NCBI GenBank assembly: GCA_031415655.1
Contig: JANOSD010000084.1
Span: forward strand, 1 to 64,000
Direction: 5' to 3'
Length of the DNA: 64,000 nt
Source: JAKOVR01 sp031415655
Lineage (GTDB): Bacteria; Actinomycetota; Acidimicrobiia; Acidimicrobiales; Acidimicrobilacustridaceae
A model generated the notes under the pieces. That model ran no database searches. It had not been told where the DNA came from and was given only the letters and a program-made list of their open reading frames with translations. The position numbers were made by a program, and so were the translations under genes. Of the stretch, positions 35,851-42,891 are shown piece after piece (position 1 is the first letter of the stretch; every line of letters starts with the position of its first letter).

Positions 35851-36455
35851 CAGGCGGACAGCGTCGGCATCTGCTCGCGAAGGTCGCTCACGACCTCGGT
35901 GACCTCGCGGCCGGTGGTGTCGAACGGGACCAGCAGCCCGTCCGCCTCGAACTCCTGGTACCGAGCGAGCGTCGCGTCGACGTTCCGCTCGGCGAACTCG
36001 TGCCAGCGACTCTTGGGACGCGCACCGTCGCGTCGCTTCATCCGTCGCCGGCGCTCCGACTCGTCGAGACGGAGGTGGATGGCGAGGTCCGGACGACGCG
36101 CGGTCTCCCAGTCGACATCGGGCACCCGGTCGGCACCGAGCGCCGGGCCGAGGACGGCGAGAGGTCGGAAGAAGTAGCTGTCCATGACGACGTCACGCCC
36201 TTCGGCGAGCAGCGGGTCGATTCGGTCCCGCAGCGAGTAGTGGAGGGCGAGCCAGAAGTGGAGACGGGTCTCCACCTCGCAGTAGCGGTCCACCCCGTCG
36301 AGCACAGGTTCCAGCGCAGGGCTGATCGTGGCGAGCCACACCGCCTCGCGCAACGACTCGGCCAACGCCCGTCCGACGGTCGTCTTGCCCGTCGCGACGA
36401 GCCCCTCGATCACGACGAAGCGGCCTCGGGTTCGTGGGGGACCGGCGGAAGTCAC
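35850..36455 (-). CDS. Thymidylate-kinase-like P-loop NTPase (second copy type)
   Basis: This 201-residue protein has Walker A GLVATGKTTVGRAL, a DVVMDSYFFRPLAV segment and a basic lid (DESERRRRMKRRDGARPKSR). It resembles deoxynucleoside/thymidylate-like kinases but is only distantly like the kinase at 22336-22968. It sits between a propeller-like protein and a small hypothetical gene, with overlaps on both sides. Phosphorylation of a pathway intermediate or a resistance role are both possible. Confidence 0.78.
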   Translation of the reverse strand: MTSAGPPRTRGRFVVIEGLVATGKTTVGRALAESLREAVWLATISPALEPVLDGVDRYCEVETRLHFWLALHYSLRDRIDPLLAEGRDVVMDSYFFRPLAVLGPALGADRVPDVDWETARRPDLAIHLRLDESERRRRMKRRDGARPKSRWHEFAERNVDATLARYQEFEADGLLVPFDTTGREVTEVVSDLREQMPTLSA

Positions 36456-36940
36456 GTCATGAGCCCGGGCCAGCTGAAGGGCGGGAGACCGTGGCGAGCG
36501 CGGAGCCCGTCGATCAGCCGGGCCGCTCGAAGCCCGGGCATGAGCCCATCCGGCGATCGCAGGTTCGGCAGTTCGAACGGCACGGCGGCCCGGAGCTCCG
36601 CGACCTGTCCTCGAACCTCGGCGACGAGCTCACCCATGCGTTCCTCGGTCAGTTCGGACACGGCGGGCCACGAGGCGTAGGTGGCCAGGGCGCGGGACCG
36701 GGCGTGGCCCAGGGCGGCGAGGAACTCGGGCTCGACGGTGCTGAGGGGCGTGCCGTCGACCCGCTGCCAGGCGAGCGCGACGGCGTTGAGCGTGTACCTC
36801 GCCGACTCGAACGCCGTCGCGAGATCACCCGAGGTCAACGCGCCGTCCATGTCCTCGACACCGGCCTCCACCTCGTCGGCCAGGTGCCAGGCGAGATCCA
36901 TGCCGGTCGAGAGGATCCACGCGGTCGGGTAGATGGTCAT
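36452..36940 (-). CDS. Hypothetical protein in the biosynthetic operon
   Basis: I do not recognise this 162-residue protein. It is mostly helical and acidic (MDLAWHLADEVEAGVEDMDG, ALGHARSRALATYASWP), with no transmembrane helix, no Cys cluster and no obvious catalytic motif. It is bracketed by 4-bp overlaps with the nucleotidyltransferase-like gene upstream and the kinase downstream, so it is made in step with them. The ALxxARxxALAxYASWPAV segment recalls C-terminal helical bundles of aminoglycoside-type nucleotidyltransferases. It could be the detached helical partner of the neighbouring NTase-fold protein. Confidence 0.75.
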   Translation of the reverse strand: MTIYPTAWILSTGMDLAWHLADEVEAGVEDMDGALTSGDLATAFESARYTLNAVALAWQRVDGTPLSTVEPEFLAALGHARSRALATYASWPAVSELTEERMGELVAEVRGQVAELRAAVPFELPNLRSPDGLMPGLRAARLIDGLRARHGLPPFSWPGLMT

Positions 36941-37887
36941 GCCAGCACCGCATCCAGTCCGGCGTCGTCCGCGAGCAGATGCGCCGTCTGGTGGGTGAGG
37001 GCTTCCAACACACCGGCGGCGCCGAGACGGTCGATCTCCTCGCGGACCGAACCTGTCGCCACATGGCCGCCCGCCGGCACCACCCGATCGACGACCAACA
37101 GCACCGAGCTCAGTCCGAGGTCGATCGACTCGCCCGGCTCGGGCGCGACCACGACGAGGTCCAGCGGCTCGACCGCGGCCAGGTCGTCCGCCATGGCACG
37201 ACGGAGACCGGATCTCGTCCTGACGCGATCGAGATCGTCGATCAGGCTCCCGGGGAGCCCGGCGCGCTGCGCCTTGCGCCACACCCACTTGTCCCCGACG
37301 AACGACTCACCCCTCGAGCGGGCCAGGAGCTCGACGTACGCCAGGGCGACCCGACGCCACGCGCCCGCCGCGATCGCCTGGTCGTCCGCGTGCATCTCGA
37401 TCATCTCCGCGATCGCGGCGTAGACGAAGAACTCGGCCAGGGCGCCACGGGCGTTTGTCGCGGTCACCCGATCGCCCAGATCGGCATCGAACAGCGGCGG
37501 GTCACCCACGTTCAGCGGCATCGATGACCACCACCGACCGAGACGCTTCTGGTCCTTTCGGGAGATGGTGGAGCCGCAGCCGCAGATCCCGCCCGCCATC
37601 GGCGCCCACGTCTCGGCAAGTTGCGCTGCCGCCCCGGACACCTCAGCCGGCCGGTGATGAACCACGTCGACGATGGATCGACCGAGGAAGAACATGGCCG
37701 GAACGCCGGTGGCACGAGACTCCTGATCGATGATGTGGACATCGACATCGCTTCTGACGTTGCCGAACCCGGCGGCCAGGGAACCCACGAGATAGGCAGG
37801 ATTTCCTTCGAGAAGGGAGCCCAAGAGCTCCCGCAGCTCTTCGCCGGAGCGGCCTATGCGGGCAAGAGCTTCGTCGAGTATGTTCAC
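36937..37887 (-). CDS. Nucleotidyltransferase-fold protein
   Basis: This 316-residue protein carries a pol-beta-type nucleotidyltransferase signature, GSLAAGFGNVRSDVDVHIID (Gly-Ser...Asp-x-Asp), at about residue 36. A long helical C-terminal part includes FFVYAAIAEMIEMHADDQAI. The third acidic residue was not identified with certainty. It is the first gene of the minus-strand operon. The GTG at 37887 is preferred because residues before it (from ATG 37953) are arginine-rich and non-coding in character. It could transfer NMP to a sugar or amino group of the product or an intermediate. Confidence 0.75.
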   Translation of the reverse strand: MNILDEALARIGRSGEELRELLGSLLEGNPAYLVGSLAAGFGNVRSDVDVHIIDQESRATGVPAMFFLGRSIVDVVHHRPAEVSGAAAQLAETWAPMAGGICGCGSTISRKDQKRLGRWWSSMPLNVGDPPLFDADLGDRVTATNARGALAEFFVYAAIAEMIEMHADDQAIAAGAWRRVALAYVELLARSRGESFVGDKWVWRKAQRAGLPGSLIDDLDRVRTRSGLRRAMADDLAAVEPLDLVVVAPEPGESIDLGLSSVLLVVDRVVPAGGHVATGSVREEIDRLGAAGVLEALTHQTAHLLADDAGLDAVLA

Positions 37888-38104
37888 CAACCGAACCCCT
37901 GATTCTGTGCGACGGCGGCGTAGAGTAGCCGACCGTCGCCGAGTCTCGGCCAATCGTCAGGGTCGCTACCTCGCCCGCTTCGGCCGTAGTGACACTGCAA
38001 ATACCCCGATGAGATCCCGTGCACTGCCGGGCGAGGAGGACAGGTCCTTTGGGAGCGTGGCCGCAAGTCGACAGGCCACCTCGTGCCTGCATACGGTGCT
38101 CGCC
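37888..38104. promoter_or_regulatory. Divergent promoter region of the biosynthetic cluster
   Basis: These 217 bp separate the first genes of the minus-strand operon and the plus-strand heptose operon, so both promoters must lie here or within the adjacent gene starts. No operator palindrome or confident -35/-10 pair could be recognised. Confidence 0.5.
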
Positions 38105-39088
38105 GTGATCATTTCCCGGACGCCGTTGCGCATCTCGATTGGCGGAGGCGGCACCGATCTACCCTCCTACTACCGAAGACGTTCGGGCTGGGTGGCCTCG
38201 GCCGCAATCGACAAGTACGTCTACGTCGCGATCAACGACACCTTCACCGACGACTACTCGATCCGGTACGACGATCACGAACGAGTCGGATCGGTCGACG
38301 ACATCGAGCACCCGATCGTGCGCGAGGCATTCGCCCAGTTCTCGGTGGGCCCTGCGGTCGAGATGGTCTCCATGGCCGATGCGCCATCGGGGACCGGCCT
38401 CGGTTCGTCGGGCTCGTTCACCGTCGGCCTGCTCCATGCCCTCCATGCGCGCCGCGGAGACGCCGTCGACGCCCCGACGCTGGCCCAAGAGGCGTGTCAC
38501 CTCGAGATCGAGCGACTCGGACACCCGATCGGCAAGCAGGACCAGTACATCGCGGCGTTCGGCGGCGTGACGAGCTTCGGCTTCGAGCCGGACGAGTCCG
38601 TCCGGGTCAGACCGGTCGAGATCTGCGACGCCACGCTCGCCGACCTCGACGAGCACCTGTTGCTGTTCTACACGGGCCGACGACGATCGGCCGGCGCCAT
38701 CCTCCTCGACCAGCACAACCGGTCCATCGCCGGCGATGCCGAGACCCTCGGCAACCTGGATCGAACGAAGGAGATCGGCTTCGCGATCTGCGCCGCCCTC
38801 GAACAGGGCGATCTGGACACCTACGGGGCGCTGATGCTCGAGCAGTGGCTGACCAAGCGGAACCGTGATCGTGACGTCTCGTACGACTGGGTCGATCCCT
38901 ACTTCGACGTGGCCGCACGCGCCGGTGCTCGCGGGGGGAAGCTGGTCGGCGCCGGCGGCGGCGGCGGGTTCCTGCTCCTCCTCGCGGAGCAACCCGACCG
39001 CCTGCGGCGCGCCTTCGAGTCCGCCGGCCTGGCCGAGCTGCCGTTCCGCTTCGACCGCGAAGGCTCGAAGATCGTGGACGCGCCATGA
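38105..39088 (+). CDS. hddA: D-glycero-alpha-D-manno-heptose 7-phosphate kinase (HddA-like)
   Basis: This 327-residue GHMP kinase starts ISRTPLRISIGGGGTDLPSY, the signature of HddA-type heptose kinases. It carries the ATP-binding PSGTGLGSSGSFTVGLLHAL loop and a C-terminal GGKLVGAGGGGGFLLL motif. The reaction is phosphorylation of heptose 7-phosphate at C1 to the 1,7-bisphosphate. The GTG at 38105 matches the family N-terminus; the longer frame from 37856 overlaps the divergent gene. The stop overlaps the next start (ATGA). It works with the GmhA, GmhB and HddC activities encoded downstream. Confidence 0.9.
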   Translation: MIISRTPLRISIGGGGTDLPSYYRRRSGWVASAAIDKYVYVAINDTFTDDYSIRYDDHERVGSVDDIEHPIVREAFAQFSVGPAVEMVSMADAPSGTGLGSSGSFTVGLLHALHARRGDAVDAPTLAQEACHLEIERLGHPIGKQDQYIAAFGGVTSFGFEPDESVRVRPVEICDATLADLDEHLLLFYTGRRRSAGAILLDQHNRSIAGDAETLGNLDRTKEIGFAICAALEQGDLDTYGALMLEQWLTKRNRDRDVSYDWVDPYFDVAARAGARGGKLVGAGGGGGFLLLLAEQPDRLRRAFESAGLAELPFRFDREGSKIVDAP

Positions 39089-40449
39089 CCGGGATGCAGG
39101 CCGTGGTGCTCGCCGGCGGGCGCGCGAGCCGACTCGGCGAGCTCGCCCTGCGCCGGCCCAAGACCCTCATGTCGGTGGCCGGTCAACCGTTCGCCCACCA
39201 CCAGTTGACGTGGCTCGAGAGCGAAGGCGTCACCGACGTCGTCTACTGCGTGGGTCACCTCGGCTCCCAGATCGAGGACTTCGTGGGCGACGGTGCCCGC
39301 TGGGGCCTCGCCGTGTCCTACTCGCACGACGGTCCCATGCCGCTCGGCACGGGCGGCGCGCTCTCGCGCGCGCTGGCGGACGGACACCTGGCGGAGCAGT
39401 TCCTCGTCGTCTACGGAGACTCCTACCTCTCGATCGACCTCGCGGAGCTCCAGCACGTCGCCGCGACATCGCCGCACGACGCGGTCATGGCGGTGATCGC
39501 CGACGATGACGAACGCGGGGACGCCAACGTGATCTTCGAGGACGGACGCCTCGTCCGCTACGACAAGAGCCGTCCCGTCGACCTCGCGGCGCGGATGCGC
39601 CACATCGATTACGGCGTGTCGGCCATTCGTCGAACCGTGGTGGAGACGATGGTTCCGCCCGACGACTTCGTCGATCTCTCTGCCACGCTCCGCGACCTCT
39701 CGGTGGCCGGTCGGCTCGGCGGACATGAGGTCCATGACCGGTTCTACGAGGTCGGCACACCAGATGGTCTCGCAGAGCTCGACCAGCTCCTCCGAGCGAG
39801 CAACCGGGTTGGACCGGTGAGCTTCACCTCGGCCTTCCTGAGCGAGACGACCGCCATCATCAAGCAGATCGACGAACAGGCCGTCGAAGCCGTCGCCCTC
39901 GGACTCGCCGAAGTTCGAGAACGGGGGGGACGGCTCTTCATCCTCGGCGTCGGCGGATCGGCGGCCAATGCAGGCCACGCCGTCAACGACTTCCGCAAGT
40001 TGTGCGGGTTCGAGGCGTACGCTCCGACCGACAACGTGGCCGAATTGACTGCTCGCACCAACGACGACGGGTGGAACACGGTCTTCAGCTCATGGCTGAC
40101 CTGCTCGCGGCTGCGGGCCGACGACGCACTGCTCGTCCTGTCGGTCGGCGGCGGGAGCATCGAGCGTGATCTGTCGGTGAACATCGTCGGAGCACTCGAC
40201 GTCGCCTTGTCGGTGGGGGCGTCCATATTCGGCATCGTCGGACCCGAGGGCGGCCACACCGCTCGATCGGCGACGGCCGTGGTGCACATCCCCGGATTGG
40301 TGCCGGGGCGGGTCACCCCCCACACCGAGGGGCTCACCGCCGTCATCTGGCACCTGTTGGTCACGCATCCCGCCCTCCAGTTGCACATCGGAACATGGGA
40401 AGCAGGGGCCGCACCTTCCGGCCGGTCGGGCCATGCGCCGGTCCGTTGA
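39085..40449 (+). CDS. HddC-GmhA fusion: guanylyltransferase plus sedoheptulose-7-phosphate isomerase
   Basis: Residues 1 to about 235 of this 454-residue protein form a sugar nucleotidyltransferase (AVVLAGGRASRLGELALRRP, DGPMPLGTGGAL, VVYGDSYLSIDL) of the HddC type, which activates heptose 1-phosphate with GTP. Residues about 248-440 form a SIS domain of the GmhA type (LFILGVGGSAANAGHAVNDF, LLVLSVGGGSIERDLSVNIV, TEGLTAVIWHLL), which converts sedoheptulose 7-phosphate to heptose 7-phosphate. The first and last steps of the pathway are thus fused. The Ser-rich ligand loops are intact. GDP rather than ADP as carrier is inferred from the HddA/HddC partners. Confidence 0.88.
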   Translation: MTGMQAVVLAGGRASRLGELALRRPKTLMSVAGQPFAHHQLTWLESEGVTDVVYCVGHLGSQIEDFVGDGARWGLAVSYSHDGPMPLGTGGALSRALADGHLAEQFLVVYGDSYLSIDLAELQHVAATSPHDAVMAVIADDDERGDANVIFEDGRLVRYDKSRPVDLAARMRHIDYGVSAIRRTVVETMVPPDDFVDLSATLRDLSVAGRLGGHEVHDRFYEVGTPDGLAELDQLLRASNRVGPVSFTSAFLSETTAIIKQIDEQAVEAVALGLAEVRERGGRLFILGVGGSAANAGHAVNDFRKLCGFEAYAPTDNVAELTARTNDDGWNTVFSSWLTCSRLRADDALLVLSVGGGSIERDLSVNIVGALDVALSVGASIFGIVGPEGGHTARSATAVVHIPGLVPGRVTPHTEGLTAVIWHLLVTHPALQLHIGTWEAGAAPSGRSGHAPVR

Positions 40450-40984
40450 CCGCATTGTCTTCCTCGACCGTGACGGGGTGATCAACCATCCCGTCATCAG
40501 GGACGGCAGACCCTATTCGCCGATGCGTTCGGAAGATCTCCGCATCATCGACGGCGTGGTCGAGTCGTGTGCGCGACTGCGGGCCGCAGGGTTCGGGCTG
40601 GTCCTCATGACCAACCAGCCGGAGATCGCACGCTCGAACCTGTCATGGGTCGAGCTCGACGCCATGCACGATCGGCTCGAGGACCTGCTCGCATTGGACC
40701 TGGTTCTCGTGTGCCCCCACGATGATGCGGACGCCTGCACCTGCCGCAAGCCCGCCCCCGGCCTCGTGCTCGAGGGGGCATCGTCACTCGGCTGCGATCC
40801 GAGCGATTGCTCTGTGATAGGTGACCGCTGGCGCGATGTCGAGGTGGCCCATCGGGTGGGAGCACAGGCCTACTTCGTGGATTTTGGATGGAAGGAACGG
40901 GCACCTGATCCGCCCTTCGTGGCCGTGAAGTCCTTGGCGCATGCGACCGCTATGATCCTCGGCGAGAGCGAGCCAACTGGGTAG
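40433..40984 (+). CDS. gmhB: D-glycero-D-manno-heptose 1,7-bisphosphate 7-phosphatase (GmhB)
   Basis: This 183-residue HAD phosphatase has the catalytic motif FLDRDGVIN (nucleophile and acid Asp), LMTNQPEIARS (motif II) and CRKPAPG / DRWRDVEVA (motifs III-IV). The CPHDDADACTCRKP stretch supplies the Cys/His zinc site typical of GmhB. It overlaps the fusion gene by 17 bp. It removes the C7 phosphate before guanylylation. Confidence 0.92.
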   Translation: MRRSVDRIVFLDRDGVINHPVIRDGRPYSPMRSEDLRIIDGVVESCARLRAAGFGLVLMTNQPEIARSNLSWVELDAMHDRLEDLLALDLVLVCPHDDADACTCRKPAPGLVLEGASSLGCDPSDCSVIGDRWRDVEVAHRVGAQAYFVDFGWKERAPDPPFVAVKSLAHATAMILGESEPTG

Positions 40985-40998
40985 GGAGAATTCAAATT

Positions 40999-41718
40999 TT
41001 GGAACAAGGCATCGCAGGTCTTGGCATACATATCTATGCCGATGGGGCCGACATTGACCGGCTGAGGACGTTGACCACACACGCCCAGATCGCCGGATTC
41101 ACCACGAATCCGACGCTGCTACGACGCGCGGGGGTGACCGACTACGAGACGTTCTCGCGCGACCTCATCGAACTCGTCGATGGGCGACCCGTCTCGTTGG
41201 AGGTTCTCGCCGACGAGACCGACGAGATCATCCGGCAGGCCTGTTGCCTCGCTTCATGGGGCCCGAACGTGTTCGTGAAGGTCCCGATCACCACCACGGA
41301 TGGCTCCTCGCTCGTTCCGGCGATCAAGCAGCTCGCCGGGGACGGGGTCCAGTTGAACGTCACCGCGATGTTGACCATCGATCAGGTTCGCGAGGTGGTG
41401 CCCGCTCTCGCCGACGGCCCGCCGGCGTTCGTATCGGTCTTCGCCGGCCGCATCGCCGACACCGGACGGGATCCCTTGCCGTTGATGACCGAGGCGGTGG
41501 CTCTGGTCGCCCCACATCACGATTTGCGACTCATCTGGGCAAGTCCACGTGAAGTGTTGAACATCTTCCAAGCGGACAGCATCGGGTGTGACGTCATCAC
41601 CCTGACCGATGACCTCATCACCAAGTTTTCATTCATCGGCAAGGACCTCGATCAGCTATCCCTCGAGACGGTCCGGATGTTCGTGAAGGACGCTGCATTG
41701 TCCGGCTACAAGTTGTAG
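40999..41718 (+). CDS. Transaldolase-family protein
   Basis: This 239-residue TIM-barrel protein has GFTTNPTLLRRAG, NVFVKVPIT (Schiff-base Lys), LNVTAMLTIDQV and VSVFAGRIADTG, the hallmarks of small transaldolases and fructose-6-phosphate-aldolase-like enzymes. In this operon it would plausibly furnish or adjust sedoheptulose 7-phosphate for the heptose pathway. The TTG at 40999 follows GGGAG at about 40983; no ATG fits. It ends the plus operon; no terminator was recognised downstream. Confidence 0.85.
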   Translation: MEQGIAGLGIHIYADGADIDRLRTLTTHAQIAGFTTNPTLLRRAGVTDYETFSRDLIELVDGRPVSLEVLADETDEIIRQACCLASWGPNVFVKVPITTTDGSSLVPAIKQLAGDGVQLNVTAMLTIDQVREVVPALADGPPAFVSVFAGRIADTGRDPLPLMTEAVALVAPHHDLRLIWASPREVLNIFQADSIGCDVITLTDDLITKFSFIGKDLDQLSLETVRMFVKDAALSGYKL

Positions 41719-42034
41719 TCGATGATGGTTGACCACGCTCACGGAGCCGGTCGGCAACGGTACGAACGTCGCGGGCTGCGGTCAGGAGACTAGGAGCTCG
41801 GTCGTCCTTGCCTCCGACGGTCGACGCGCCCGACCAGGCGAGCGTGTGCACCGGGATCGACGTCGCGGAGTGCTTCCGAAGTACGAACCTCCTGGAACAC
41901 GCCCGGTACACGCAACCCGCCAGTACACATCTGGTACACAGCAGACCGGACAAACGGGGTAAACCGGGGTCAACCCCGGTCAAGGGTCGGCCCTCAGAAA
42001 ATAGGCCCTGACCTGCGCAGATGTGCTGAAGTCG
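41719..42034. other. Right end of the island: GTACAC repeats beside tRNA-Gly
   Basis: No gene is visible. GTACAC occurs at 41906, 41923 and 41934, and CAGTACACATC here (41921-41931) also occurs left of att3 (17821-17831). These look like integrase arm-type sites at the border of the biosynthetic island. No integrase gene lies next to them. Confidence 0.5.
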
Positions 42035-42108
42035 TGGAGCGGGTGACGAGAATCGAACTCGCGTTCTCAGCTTGGGAAGCTGATGTTCTGCCGCTGAACT
42101 ACACCCGC
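42035..42108 (-). tRNA. tRNA-Gly(CCC)
   Basis: The minus strand folds as a complete cloverleaf: acceptor GCGGGTG/CACCCGC, D arm GTTC...GAAC, anticodon stem TCAGC/GCTGA with loop TTCCCAA (anticodon CCC), T arm GCGAG-TTCGATT-CTCGT and encoded CCA. It is the only intact copy; three partial copies lie at 1551, 7160 and 17952, so its 3' end has been used repeatedly as an integration target. Confidence 0.95.
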
Positions 42109-42181
42109 GGAAGGGTCCTACCCTAGCCAAACCTGGGCGCCCGAGTCACACGGCGATCGGCGCGGCCCGGCGACGACGAGA

Positions 42182-42355
42182 ACGGTTGGGTAGGAGCATC
42201 GTTGGACCCGGTGTAGCTGCCCACACGATCGAGCAGACGGGGGACGGTTGGGTAGGAGCATCGTTGGACCCGGTGTAGCTGCCCACACGATCGAGCAGCC
42301 GAAGAACGGTTAGGCAGGAACCTCGTCAGACACGGGGCGGCTGCCCAAACGATCG
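42182..42355. repeat. 62-bp tandem repeat, three units
   Basis: Two units (42182-42236 and 42244-42298) share 55 identical bases beginning ACGGTTGGGTAGGAGCATCG; a third, diverged unit starts at 42306. The period is 62 bp. Each unit holds TGGGTAG (or TAGGCAG) and CTGCCCA, able to form a 7-bp stem. The array lies between the tRNA-Gly 5' end and the receiver-like gene. Confidence 0.85.
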
Positions 42356-42405
42356 GGGCCCGCAAGGAGCAACCCGGCTCACCAATCGAAGCCCGGACCG
42401 AACGG

Positions 42406-42891
42406 TCAGCCGGGGGCGCGAGCGGCGCGTTGCTCGATCAGCTTTTCGGCCGGTGCCATCAGCACCGCTTCGAGGTCGCGAAGGAAGTCGTCGGCGTGGA
42501 ACGGCCGAGCGAGGAAGAGGTCGCCTCCGGCGGCCCACACCGGGCCGTCGTCGTCGGCCGTGGACGTGAGCACCACCACCGGTATCGCCCCGGCCTCACC
42601 GTCGATGCCGCGAACGCCCGTGAGGATCGGGACCGACGCCGGCACCCCGGCCCGAAGGTCGATCACCACGCCCCCGATCTCGTTCATCGGGTCGGCGACG
42701 AAGTCGATCACGCCTTCCGGCGCACCGACGCGACGAGCGCGACACCCGAGCGATTCCACCAGCCGGGCGATGAGCTCGCAGCTGTGGGGATCATCGTTGA
42801 TGACGAGTAAACGCAGGCCGGACAGGGTGTGTCCGGCGCCTACGCCGTCTTCGCCAAGTTCTTCATCGTCAATCCGAGACCGCCTGAGCAA
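42406..42891 (-). CDS. Response-regulator receiver-like protein
   Basis: This 161-residue single-domain protein has receiver features: paired acidic residues (LLVINDDPHS), a candidate phosphoacceptor Asp in GGVVIDLRAG and Thr/Ser in VVVLTSTADD. The conserved Lys is replaced by Arg (FLARPFHADD), so phosphorylation-driven switching may be altered. There is no DNA-binding domain. It overlaps the end of the Fe-S oxidoreductase gene by 23 bp and may be co-transcribed. A later GTG could be the true start. Confidence 0.72.
   Translation of the reverse strand: MLRRSRIDDEELGEDGVGAGHTLSGLRLLVINDDPHSCELIARLVESLGCRARRVGAPEGVIDFVADPMNEIGGVVIDLRAGVPASVPILTGVRGIDGEAGAIPVVVLTSTADDDGPVWAAGGDLFLARPFHADDFLRDLEAVLMAPAEKLIEQRAARAPG

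Noticed and set aside
42182..42355. CRISPR array
   Set aside because: The 62-bp units are nearly contiguous, with 55 identical bases and only 7 bp between; there are no unique spacers of constant length and no cas genes.
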